A stretch of 64,000 nucleotides of DNA, taken from contig OY978101.1 of NCBI GenBank assembly GCA_963854735.1, forward strand, positions 620,001 to 684,000, given 5' to 3'. The position numbers and the translations under genes were made by a program. The notes beneath the pieces are model-generated. The model ran no database searches. It saw only the letters and a list, made by a program, of their open reading frames with translations, and was not told the origin of the DNA. Position 1 is the first letter of the stretch. Every line of letters begins with the position of its first letter. Positions 44,640-55,382 of this stretch are shown here, piece by piece. Source of the DNA: Marvania coccoides. Lineage: Eukaryota > Chlorophyta > Trebouxiophyceae > Chlorellales > Chlorellaceae.

Positions 44640-45269
44640 ATGTCTAACACGGCACTTTTGGCGATCATCGTCGCCATCCTGGCCGTCTCAGCCCACGCCA
44701 GCTTCCCTCCCACCTTCAAGAACAAGGGCGGGCCGCCCGACAGCTCGGGCTCCTGGGTGGGCGAGGCAGACGGTACATGGAGTGCCGGTGTGCAAAGTGA
44801 GTGAAATTTTGATTCCCCCTGAATCATTCTAGCACGCGCTCAAGTCTCATCAGCGTCCGAATCCCAATTTATGCTACTCATATTTTGTGTGCAGGCAAGG
44901 GCACCTACTCCTACAGCTTTGCTCCCTTCGACGGCAGCGCCAAGTACGCTTCGTTCGGCAAATACAAGAGCTGGGAGTGAGTTAGTCACTTGTGCAAACT
45001 ATCTGTAGGAATATCTTGACGAAGAATCCCTGGTTGTTCTCTCCTCCAGGTGCACTGGCAAGGGCGCCTTCAAGGCCTCTTCTTCGGAGACGGTTGTGAA
45101 TGCCGACGGCTCCAAGACTACGGCCTTTTACTGCGAGATTGGCAAGGTCGACCTGGCTACCGGCATCTACCGCTGGGCCTCCAGCGACAAGGCATGCCCC
45201 ACCCGCTACACCAACACCCTCACCCGCGCTGGCTCCTTCGCCGCCCCTTGCAGCTACACCTGCAAGTAA
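44640..45269 (+). CDS. Small secreted protein, family unknown
   Basis: Three exons (44640-44796, 44895-44976, 45050-45269) encode 152 residues. A clear signal peptide comes first (LLAIIVAILAVSAHA, cleavage near residue 21). The mature protein is about 130 residues, Ser/Gly/Thr/Lys-rich, with five cysteines in the second half (CTGKG, FYCEIG, KACPTR, APCSYTCK). An aromatic-rich beta-type pattern (YSYSFAPFDGSAKYASFGKY) suggests a small beta fold. No membrane segment is present. Introns are phase 1 and phase 2. I do not recognise the family; extracellular or cell-wall location is inferred. Confidence 0.72.
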
Positions 45270-45378
45270 ACAGCAGCTGAATCACTTCATTCACGCAGCA
45301 AACATTTCCTTTCCCCCGTGACCCCTCCCCCTGCCAATGGCCTTCCTCGTGCATTGATACAACAATATGAATACTTTT

Positions 45379-45444
45379 TATTTTTGTTGAAAAATAAGAT
45401 TGAGGCTTAATATCCTCGGTGCTTGGCGGGCATATGAAAAAATA
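45379..45444 (+). repeat. Dispersed repeat R2, copy ii
   Basis: Shares TTGTTGAAAAATAAGATTGA, GCTTAATATCCTCGGTGC and GGGCATATGAAAAAAT with the copies at 32203-32266 and 60722-60788. Confidence 0.75.
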
Positions 45445-45964
45445 TGAAGAAAAGAAAAAAAATAAGTGGCATGCTTTTTTCAGTGCGCATACTTAATTTG
45501 TAAAACGTTGAAACCTTGAAACCTCGTTGCCTAGAATGGGTTTTACACGTTACGTCTTGGTGTAACTTCACGATTCACGATTGCTGCTTTAACCGGACGC
45601 ACGAATGCCGGTGAGGTGACCAGTCCACCTCCCGAGCGAGAAAAAGCTTAGCTGCAGCAATATCCATACTAGGTAATAACGTGTCAACATGCCATGCTAC
45701 TCAAAAATATTGAAGGACAAAATGCCAGAAGGGTTGCTGGCGGTGGGTGGAGCGGCGGGGGGCGACCGTACAAAAAAAACTGCTCACCTGCTGCGCGCCA
45801 GCGGCGCCGCGCGCCAGGCACCCAGCTTCGTGGATCGTGCCCCACACGCAGAGCCCGAAAACGCACCGATCCGGGAGGCTACCTCTGTCGTTTATTTTAT
45901 ATATTTTTTGGAATTCATCAACTGTCTCCCGTTTATATTATTACGGTGTTTACAACAGGTTTCA

Positions 45965-46085
45965 GGTTTTACATATTGGTGTAACGTCTACTACCGAAGT
46001 CGCCCCTATAGAGAACCGCAAGTCGACGTGCCACAAATCAACAAACCCCGCCACAGTAAGGCAGAGCCCCCCTTCCATCCACCGG
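45965..46085 (-). repeat. Dispersed repeat R1, copy b
   Basis: On the minus strand it matches copy a over about 115 bp, with a small insertion after GGCGGGG. The hairpin arms are CTCTGCC and GGCGGGG with loop TTACTGT. The tail is GTAGACGTTACACCAATATG. Confidence 0.8.
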
Positions 46086-46404
46086 ATCAACCTCAGTTCC
46101 TGTGGACGTACGTCACAGCAGCGCCATGCACAACCTAACAACAGGTCGCCGCCCACAGGTAAGGCTCTTGCCCCTGCCTTCCGAGTCCCCGACAGCACGA
46201 CCGACATAAAACATGTGCAAAAACAAATACAAGCGCAAGACGCAAACACATGTGCATGCAGAAATGTAAGGCCTGCAGAAATGTAAGGCATGCAGGACGC
46301 TCCGGACGGCGAGAACGCGAACCGTCCGGTCAAGGTACACGCTTGGACAATGCCGGGAGGCACCAAGCACCCCTCTCTTCTACAGCTTTTTGCAGAAATA
46401 CATA

Positions 46405-46436
46405 GTTCGGAGTACGCTGGGCATATGAAAAAATAG
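46405..46436 (+). repeat. Partial R2 end
   Basis: TCGGAGTACGCTGGGCATAT followed by GAAAAAATAG matches only the right end of R2. With copy ii it brackets about 1 kb. Confidence 0.55.
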
Positions 46437-47677
46437 TTCAGGGGGTGAAGGGTGAAGGGGCATTCTTTTCCATGTGGCGTAAAGCTGAAGAAGCTCAAAT
46501 GAAGGCACAGAAGAGAGATACGATGCGTTCATTATTTGCAGTACACAGGCAGCGCATTTCAATCGTATCCCGAGGGGCTTTATGGTTTGAACCTAACCCG
46601 AAGAGCGACGGCCAGAGTTCAGGCTGGCTGCAGGCTGCTACATTATGCGGCAGCCGAGGCGCATTAACACCGACCCCTGTGAAGTTTTTTACGAAACATG
46701 CAGCTGAATACGCTTTTGGTGTTCCAACTTGTTGAATCCACAACCAGTTCGGGACTACTGCATGCAAACATTGTTTAGAGTGCTTCTGTTTAATGCCATG
46801 CCATGTCCCAAAAGAGGTCGCATTGGGTGGTGGATGGAAGCGGGAGAGAAGAGCTGAATCAAGAAGGAGGAAACCCCCGATTGCTGTCAGTGCCCGCTTG
46901 CTCTGCTCTCGTGGCTCGCATTTTCGCGCCTTCTCGCCGCCATTCATCACAACGCCGCGTTTCGTCGCTCCTCCTCTTTTAATTCCCACACATTTCACAC
47001 TCCTCGGTTGCAGTCTCTCTGCGCCGTGCCTGGAGCTGGTAATTCTCTCCACCCACCCTTTATTTTCATTTTTCTGCTCTCACCAGCAGATTCATCCCTT
47101 TCATTCACTTTACTCACCTTATTCCTCACCGCATTCCAACTACCAATCATGTGCATGAGGTTCGTGATGCACTGTTCGACTGATTCTCCGCGCTAGGGCT
47201 TCACCAAACTGTTGAATCGCAAATTGCAAAAACGTTTATCAACCTCCATCACACGCCGCCGAGATGTTCGCGGCCCCTTTGGCCTTCACATGATGCACTG
47301 ACCTCTTGTCGGCGCCAACACCCCCCCGTGAAGCATTTAGCCGCGTCGGCTCACTAGTCAAATTTTCAATTTATTTTTCAAACTTATTTCCTCCGCTATT
47401 CTCCTTATGTTTCGGTCTATTGCTCACTTGTTACCGTGTTCATCATTCCCCGCGGTCGCGTTCCCACCCCGGAACCCGCTCCTCAAAGTTCGTCTTGCAC
47501 ATTCTGGCAGCGCCTTTGCACTCCTCCCACACATCACATTTCACTCTCCCCGCACTCCTCCAATCTGTTTCGATCCGCATGAAGCCCTAGCGTGTGCCCT
47601 CCCTTCCCCTTAGTCACCTTGCACCTTTGACCGACTGCCCTTTGTCTTACTCCCGCTCTTCTTCCCTCCACAGGCCC

Positions 47678-50600
47678 ATGACCCCGGCAGAGTCCGCCAA
47701 CCGCTCGGCTGAGGCCACTCAGCTGAAGGAGCGCATCTCTTCCACCGCCGAGAAGGAGTCCGGCCTGGTCGGCGTCGTTGCCTTTTCCGAGGCGGTCGGC
47801 CAGGCCTCCGAGCCCTACCTCGTGCCCCTCCTCCCCCAGATCCTCGATGCCCTGGCCAACAAGGCAAGTATCTTCATCCAGTTCACCGCGGTTCGCCGGC
47901 GGGCCTGGATAAGCCCCTACCGCCCCCTTTTTTTTTTGAAACTTTCAAACTCCTTCCTCTACTTCATTTATTTACATCATAAAATTTTTCGCGCATTTCT
48001 CACACATTCTCTCCCTCTTCCTCCACCCTCCCCACCAACAGGACAAGGCCGTCCAGGCTGCGGCTGAGAAGGCTGCCACCACCATCATCTCCAAGCTCAA
48101 CCCCGCCGCCATCAAGGTTGCCCTCCCCGCCCTCCTCGACACCATGCAGCCCCAGGTCAAGTGGCAGGTCAAGCTGGGCGCCCTTCAGATGCTCGAGATC
48201 CTGGCCGACGCCTCCCAGGAGGAGGTGGCACTGTGCCTGCCCGAGATCGTTCCGGCTGTCACTGAGTGCATGACCGACATCAAGAAGGAGCTGCGCGACA
48301 CCGCCACCGCGGTGCTGACCAAGTGCTGCGCGCGCGTGAACAACCGCGATATCGAGCCCTTCATCCCCAACCTGGTGCGCTGCATCGCGCAGCCGGAGGA
48401 GGTGCAGGACTGCGTGCACAAGCTGGGAGCCACCACCTTCGTGCAGGCCGTGGACGCCAAGACCCTGGCGCTGATGGTGCCCCTGCTGCTGCGCGGCCTG
48501 GCCGAGCGCTCCACCCCCGTGCGCCGCAAGGCCTGCCTCATCTGCTTCAACATGTCCGAGCTCGTCGAGTGAGTAGATGTTTTTGTTTAGCTTATTTAGC
48601 AGTGTTTTGTTTCGTATTAATGCTGCTGTAGTTCTGTGATTGAAATATGCCGCTTTGGATATATTTTCTAGCTCAAAATGGCAATTTTTTTGCTTGGAAA
48701 TTTTGCCCTCCTCCCCGCCAAGAAATATTCATTTTCTAACTTCTCTTCCTCTTAAAAACTATATAATCATTGCAGCTCCCCCTCCGACGCCCTCGAGTTC
48801 TCCACCCTGCTGTCCCCCCACTGCGACAAGGCCTTCAAGGAGATGTCCAATCCGGAGGCCCGCGGCGTCGCCGAGAAGGCGCTCAAGGCCCTCGCCAAGG
48901 TCGCCGACGACGCCAAGAAGCAGGGCGCCACCGGCCAGGCCGGCGCCAAGGCCGACCGGGTCGCCATGCGCAACCAGCTGGCCAAGGCCGTCACCGAGGC
49001 CTCCGGCGCCGCTCTGGGCGCCGACGCTGAGGCCGCCCTCTCCTACGTGGCCGACATGTGCGCCACCCTCGTGGACGTCAAGTCCTTCGAGGACCGCGCC
49101 TGGAAGGCGTGCGTGACCCCCTACCTGGGCCCCTACATCTCCGAGGCGACCGCTGGCAAGGCGTCCGCCGCCTTCCTGACCGAGTGCTTCCAGGAGGCCA
49201 AGGCCAAGGGCCAGACCGAGGAGGAGGAGGAGGGCGAGGACCTGTGCGACTGCGAGTTCTCCCTGGCCTACGGTGCCAAGGTGCTGCTCATGAACGCATC
49301 CCTGCACCTCAAGCGTGGCCAGCGCTACGGCCTGTGCGGCCCCAACGGCGCCGGAAAGTCCACGCTCATGCGCGCCATCGCCAACGGCCAGCTCGACGGC
49401 TTCCCCCCCAAGGAAGAGCTGCGCACCATCTACGTGGAGCACGACATCGATGCCTCCCAGGCAGAGACCGCCGTGGTGGATTTCATCTACGCCGACCCCG
49501 CCCTGCAGGACGCCGCCCACCCCTCGCACGGCAAGGTGGAGGAGGTGCTGGCCTCCGTGGGCTTCACCCCCGAGCTGCAGGCCGCCTCCGTGCAGTCGCT
49601 GTCCGGCGGCTGGAAAATGAAGCTGGCGCTGGCGCGGGCGATGCTCATGAACGCCGACATCCTGCTGCTGGATGAGCCCACCAACCATCTGGATGTGACC
49701 AACGTGCAGTGGCTGGTCGACTACCTCAACTCCCTGCACGACCGCACCTCCATCATCGTCTCCCACGACTCTGGCTTCCTGGACAAGGTCAGTTTTCGGT
49801 GCTTTTTTGTGTTTTGTGAAGGGGTTTTCTTTCTGTCTTCTAAAACAAGTAATATAAAAGCCCTGTTTTCTCACCACTTTCTCCTCTCCTCCCCTTCCCT
49901 GCAGATCTGCACCGGCATCATCCACTACGAGGGCCGCAAGCTCAAGAAGTACCGCGGCAACCTGACCGAGCTGGTCAAGCACCGCCCCGAGGCCAAGGCC
50001 TACTACAACCTGCAGGACTCTTCCACCACCTGGAAGCTGCCCGAGCCTGGGTTCCTGGAGGGCATCAACTCCAAGGACCGCGCCATCCTGAAGATGCGCG
50101 ACGTCATGTTCGCCTATCCCGGCACCACCAAGAACATCCTGGAGAACGTGATGCTGCAGGTGTCGCTGAACTCGCGCGTGCAGGTGGTCGGCCCCAACGG
50201 AGCTGGAAAGTCCACCATGATCAAGCTGCTCACCGGAGAGATGGAGCCCAACGCCGGGTTCGTCTGGAAGCACCCCAACCTGCGTGTCGCCTATGTGGCC
50301 CAGCACGTGCGTCAAATTTGTATTATGAAACCATGTATTGCCCCCCGCCGAAAATAATTTGCGCATTGTTATTAACCTCTTTCTTCTTCTCTCTTTGCGC
50401 AGGCATTCCACCACATCGAAAACCACCTGGACAAGACCCCCAACCAGTACATCCAGTGGCGCTACGCCACCGGCGAGGATCGCGAGGCTCAGTCCAAGGT
50501 GGACCGCCTGACCGAGGAGGAGGAGGCCAAGCTGAAGGAGCAGAAGGTGCAGCTGGAAGGCGAGAAGGTGAAGCGCACCGTGGAGAAGCTGCTGAACCGT

Positions 50601-51281
50601 CGCAAGCTGAAGAAGGGCTACGAGTACGAGGTGGAGTGGCAGAACGCCCCCGCCGACTCCACCTCCTGGCTCTCCCGCCGCCAGCTCGAGGATATGGGCT
50701 ACGAGAAGATGGTCAACGAGATCGACGCCCGCGAGGCTGCGGCCGCCGGCCTCATGGGCCGCCCCCTCACCGCCGCCAACGTCGAGAAGATGCTGAACGA
50801 ACTGGGCCTGGAGCCCGAGTTTGCCACCCACTCCCACATCCGCGGGCTGTCTGGAGGCCAGAAGGTGAAGTTGGTGCTGGGCGCCGCCATGTGGCAGCAG
50901 CCCCACATCATCGTTCTGGATGAGCCCACCAACTACCTCGACCGCGAGTCTCTGGGCGCCCTTGCGAGCGCTCTCAAGGAGTTCGGCGGCGGCGTGGTGG
51001 TGGTGTCCCACTCCCAGGAGTTCCTGGACCAGGTGTGCACGGAGAAGTGGACCGTGGGCGGCGGCAAGCTGGAGATCACGGGCCAGTCGGCGGCCGCGCT
51101 CGCAGCGGCCAAGCTGGAGTGGAAGCGCCAGGAGGAGACCACCGACGCGCTGGGCAACACCATCAAGGTTAAGGGCCCCAAGCGGGAGCTGAGCCGCAAG
51201 GAGAAGAAGCAGAAGGAGCGCCTCAACAAGGCACGCCGGGAGCGAGGGGAGCACGTGAGCGATAGCGAGGAGGAGTGGTAG
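47678..51281 (+). CDS. EF3: Translation elongation factor 3 (EF3), ABCF ATPase
   Basis: Ribosome-associated ATPase that helps E-site tRNA release; known from fungi and several algae. Exons 47678-47863, 48042-48568, 48776-49787, 49905-50306 and 50403-51281 give 1001 residues. HEAT repeats come first (EPYLVPLLPQILDALANK, KWQVKLGALQMLEILADAS), then a four-helix segment, ABC1 (GPNGAGKS near 426, LSGGW, LLLDEPTNHLD), ABC2 (GPNGAGKS near 671, LSGGQ, IVLDEPTNYLD) with a chromodomain-like insertion between (RRKLKKGYEYEVEWQNAPAD), and a basic tail (RKEKKQKERLNKARRERGE). It is about 40 residues shorter than yeast EF3 at the N-terminus, so an upstream coding exon may be missing: an acceptor lies just before the chosen ATG. 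Intron 1 is GC-AG with a perfect AAG|GCAAGT. Confidence 0.95.
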
Positions 51282-52872
51282 ACACTGATCCGTATATTGC
51301 CTATTATACAACTGCTAATCAAACGCTGAACGTAATCTGACCGAAATTATGCTATGGTGCTCAGAAAACGGAATTTCAATCCTCGATGAAGAGAATAACA
51401 ACCCCACTGCCATTCATTTATAATGTGACCCCCCCATTTCAACCAACATTCATTCACCTCGCTTACCTCTGGGATTTATTTTGTTGCGCATGCGTCCTTT
51501 CGTTTTGGCCGTTTCGTTTTTCATTAGTAGCGATTTTTGTCTTCCCTTTTTTCTCGTTCTTTTATGTAGTCGCTCATATTGCAATTCCCCTTTTTTTGTT
51601 TTTTGTATTTACTTACCCCGAAACAAACTCCCTTTTCAGTTTTCCCGTGTGTGCCGGCAGCCCCATGCCAAAGGCTCCAATCTGCTGCACACTCTTCCCC
51701 TTTCCCTGCACTTTTCCCGGTCTTTGTTGCCTGTAATAGATATATTAAAAAGAAACCCAAGAGAGAAAGAGAGAGCAATTGGCAGCTGCGCAGTTTTTGG
51801 AAAGGAGCTGCACTTAGTTGAAAAGCCAGTCAGTGCTGGGAGCACGAAGAGACTCACTCATGCCAATTACGCTATGAACCAAATTGGAAGGGGGGGAATA
51901 CACTGGGCTTCAAGGAAACTGGAATTTTTCTAGCAAGCGAGGGAATTGGAAACCCATTCTGAAATGCTCCGGATGGAAGGGGGTACCCCGCCTTACTGTG
52001 GCGGGGTGAGTGGCACGTCGACTTGCGGATCTCTTAAAGGGCACCCTCGGTAGTAGACTTAACAGCCATATCCTGCTTCTTCACGCGCGAAATTTTTAAA
52101 CCAAGACCACCCAATGAGCGGAGATTGGAAGGCCTGCTGCAGTGAAGTGAAGCAGCCCCCAAAAATCTGCCACATGTGCTGGTAGGCTAAAATGAATTTG
52201 GCGCTGCGATCTACACTCCCCTGCTCACAACATGTATACAAACTTTCAGTTTTCTTCGCAGCAGTGCTTTGGGTGCAGTACAAAATGCCAATTGCTATTT
52301 GAGCTGCTTGCCATAGTGGCCAGTTACAAAATTGGCACCACATTACTAATTTAAGGAACTTGTGGGCTTTATAGCGGAATTCAATGCAAATTGATTGGCC
52401 CATGCGGCAGCGACAACACTGGCAACACTGGCAACACTGGCGTTGTTGAGGCGCAGCACGCCCCAACAAATTTGCTGCGGCGCCATGACCGCTGGCTGGA
52501 CGGCTCTACAGCGTCCTGAGGATGAGTGAACCGGAAAAAAAGATAGTTGTCGAACTCCTGCCAATAAAATACGAGACAGCTGCAGCGAGACTTCCTCCTT
52601 TAAAAAATCTTCCGTATTGTGAAAACTTTTCAAATGTATTTATATTAATATAAATTTACACCGTTCTTTCGAGAGATTTCAGTCTCTTTGACTCTGTGGC
52701 CTCGCAAGAGCTTGATTTAATTACTCAAATTTTCGTTCTCGTATAACCGCCGCGGAATAGAGAACTGCGAATCATTGCGAATCAAGATTAAAATTGCCTT
52801 CCAGAATTCATAATTCCATTTTTCCAGAGCAGGCGGGTGCCCGCGAGGAGCGGGCAGCCCGTGGGGATTGAA
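51282..52872. other. Gap between EF3 and transporter gene
   Basis: 1.6 kb without a recognised gene. Pyrimidine-rich near 51380-51730, R1 copy c at 51971-52070, a CAACACTGG triplet repeat near 52414-52440. A good acceptor (ATTTTTCCAG at 52818-52827) just upstream of the transporter start suggests an unseen first exon. Confidence 0.55.
51971..52070 (+). repeat. Dispersed repeat R1, copy c
   Basis: Has the most perfect hairpin: CCCCGCC, loop TTACTGT, GGCGGGG. It then shares GAGTGGCACGTCG and a GGTAGTAGACTTAACA tail with copies a and b. Confidence 0.8.
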
Positions 52873-54885
52873 ATGGCTGTTGAACGAACGAGCTCGGGCC
52901 GGGGAAGCCCCGCCATCGCCCAGGAAACAGAGCGGGAGTCCCTCTTGCCGTCAACCTCCGGCCGCAGCGTCAGCGAGCCTCCCTTCTCGGGCTTTCACCC
53001 GCTCACCGCCTCGTGGTGGCGAGAGCCGATGGTGGTGGCCTCCCTGAAGAACCTGGGGCTCATCCTGCTGTGGTACTTCTTCGGCACCTTCCTCAGCCTG
53101 TGGAACAAGCTGCTACTGGGCAAAGACAACGGCCTGTTTGGAAATGGAGCGTTCCCCGCCCCCTTCATGCTTTCCTCCGGCCAGTTCTTCTTCCAGCACC
53201 TCATAGCGCGCGGGCTGCTGGCCTCGGGCATGGTGCGGCGGCGTGTAGAGGACCGCATGACGTGGAAGCAGTACATGCGAGTTGTAATGCCTAATGGTGT
53301 AGCTACCGGTCTCGACATCGGATTTTCAAACTACTCGCTGGTTTTCATCACGCTCTCATTCTACGTCATGTGCAAGTCCACCACCCCGCTGTTTCTGCTC
53401 ACCTTTGCCATCCTGTGGGGCATCGAGAGGTGAGAAATTTTATTGGATTATCTTTTTAGGGGTGGCGAACTCAACGATTATGAGAATGCAATTTTTGAAT
53501 GCCCAAACGCCTTTCTTTCATAGTAGCGATAACACGCAGTCCTTATTTACAATTCACGTTTCTCCCTTTAAGTATACCCTTTTCCCTGCATTTTCAGGCC
53601 CAGCTGGCACCTGGCGGCCGTTGTCTCTGTCATCACCTGCGGCTTGCTGCTGCTGGTGGCGGGTGAGACGCAGTTCAACCTGGTGGGGTTCATCCTCGTC
53701 ATGAGCGCCGCTGCGCTCTCTGGGCTGCGATGGACCATCACACAGGTGCTGCTGCAGGGCAACAGAAGTCACGGTGAGAAATTTTGAATTTAATACGAGT
53801 TTCAACTTCCAGACTTTGAGTTTTCCGTGGATAGAAGTAACAATAATAAACACCTGTATACACTACATTTTCTTTTTCCTATTACAAAACTTCCGCACTC
53901 AGCAACTAATAGCATCGCAACTCTTCTTTTCCAGCGTCCACCGGCGGCCCAGTTGAGGTGCTCTACCAGCTGACACCCGTCATGGGGGTCACCCTGGGCA
54001 TCATCAGTCTATGCTTTGAAAAGTTGTGGGATACGCTGCCGGTGTCGCCATATTTTGCCACCACCAAGAACTCGGCGTTGACGTTTGCAATTTTCCTGAT
54101 GGGGGCCATCATTGCGTTCATGATGGTCTGGGCGGAGTTCACGCTCATAGCCAATACCTCCGCGCTCACCTTCATGGTAGCAGGGACCTTCAAGGAGATC
54201 GTCACTGTGGTGGCAGCCGTACTGTTTTTGCACGAGAGTTTTACTATAGGTGAGCGTATAGAGTGATAGAGGAAGGGAGAGGGGGGGGGGAGGAGCGGAT
54301 ATATTTAGCTCTTGGGAGGAAATAATTTCATCTCTAGCTGCGTTTTTACTCGTGTTCACTGCTAGCTGATTTTGTGTTTGAGCGGGAGAAACCACATTTT
54401 CATCTTCGCAGCTGATGACTAATCCCTTTCCATTCGTTCTTTCCATTCGTTCTCTCCCTTGCTTCACAGTTAATGCGATGGGCCTGGTGGTGTTGATCAT
54501 GGGCGTCGTCCTATTCAACTACCTAAAGTACCAGAGGCTGCGGCAGCGGGAGGTGCGGCCGCTGGTGTTCGCCGAAGAGGGGCGCTACACCGCAGTCAGC
54601 AGCGACGGAAAGGACAAGGTGGGACTGGAAGAGGCAGCCACGGCCACCGGCGGCTCTGTGAGCAGCGGCACGGCCAGCGGGGGCGGCAGCAGCCATGAGG
54701 GTGGGGTGGAAATGGCTGCCAACGTCATTTCGAGGCCGCCCTCGCCTCACATGGGGGTGACGGAAGCGAATAATCGGCACCGGCGCGTGTTTTTGACGAC
54801 GGAAGAGGAGGAGGGTGGCGGCGGGAGCGCGAAGAGCAACAGCTCAGGAGGGTCGGTGTTATTGACAAAACATCCGTCGGTCTAG
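52873..54885 (+). CDS. SLC35 / triose-phosphate translocator family transporter
   Basis: Golgi/ER nucleotide-sugar or related transporter. Exons 52873-53429, 53598-53773, 53935-54249 and 54470-54885 give 487 residues. The conserved TPT core is clear: WYFFGTFLSLWNKLLLGKDN, TGLDIGFSNYSLVFITLSFY, YVMCKSTTPLFLL, SALSGLRWTITQVLLQ-type helix and GTFKEIVTVVAAVLFLHE. About ten membrane helices follow a short cytosolic N-terminus. The closest known type is SLC35C2, by the order WNK, FSNYSLVFI and KSTTP. The C-terminal 100 residues are Ser/Gly/Glu-rich and probably cytosolic. Substrate is not predictable. A preceding acceptor-like sequence leaves the N-terminus uncertain. Confidence 0.88.
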
Positions 54886-55382
54886 TATGTTTATTCATTG
54901 AGTATTCTTGCGTGCTATTGTACACTAATTAAGTAAGATTTTTTAGTATGGAAATTTAAATTAATTGTAAGTCGAAATTTTTCTTGAATACGCACCATAC
55001 CCCGGGTACTATATTTCAAGACGTCAATTTCAAAACGGTAATTTTCGTGATGCGTTCGCCACATTGCATGCTGATGGAAACGGCGGGAATGGAACGTGTC
55101 AAAGCACGGAATGAACTCATTTATTGGTGGGCAAACACTGGTAATTCTTCAATACGGTCCATTGGTTTCAGTTAGAGTACTTCAATCGAAATAGCTGCGT
55201 ATAAGAACACTTGTTTTGTCACAGTACCAGGTCATTTGCATTCCTCTACAACGTGGACACTCCCCGCATGTCTCCCTACTTTTCCTGCATGTTTGCCTGT
55301 ATTTACTTTAAAAAAATACTAAATATACGCATATGCTGCTCTTTCGCCAAATTAATTATCATTATTTATTGATATTGTTGAC
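54886..55382. other. Convergent gap, no gene seen
   Basis: AT-rich 3' flanks of the transporter and FARSA genes. A weak open frame at 54984-55175 has no coding character. Confidence 0.55.

Larger units (their letters stand above)
45270..47677. other. 2.4-kb gap rich in repeat fragments
   Basis: No convincing gene. It contains R2 copy ii (45379-45444), an R1-tail fragment (45538-45570), R1 copy b inverted (45965-46085), a 17-bp tandem unit TGCAGAAATGTAAGGC twice (46257-46290) and a partial R2 end (46405-46436). The last 900 bp are pyrimidine-rich and probably hold the EF3 promoter, 5' UTR and any untranslated first exon. Confidence 0.6.

Noticed and set aside
46495..47052. 185-codon minus-strand frame in the 2.4-kb gap
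   Set aside because: No recognisable domain, mixed composition, and it overlaps the pyrimidine-rich upstream region of EF3. Judged chance, though not impossible.
48759..51311. 850-codon open frame on the minus strand
   Set aside because: It lies exactly antisense to EF3 in a GC-rich gene with strong codon bias, which removes stops from the opposite strand. It reads through EF3 introns and has Leu/Gly/His-rich nonsense composition.
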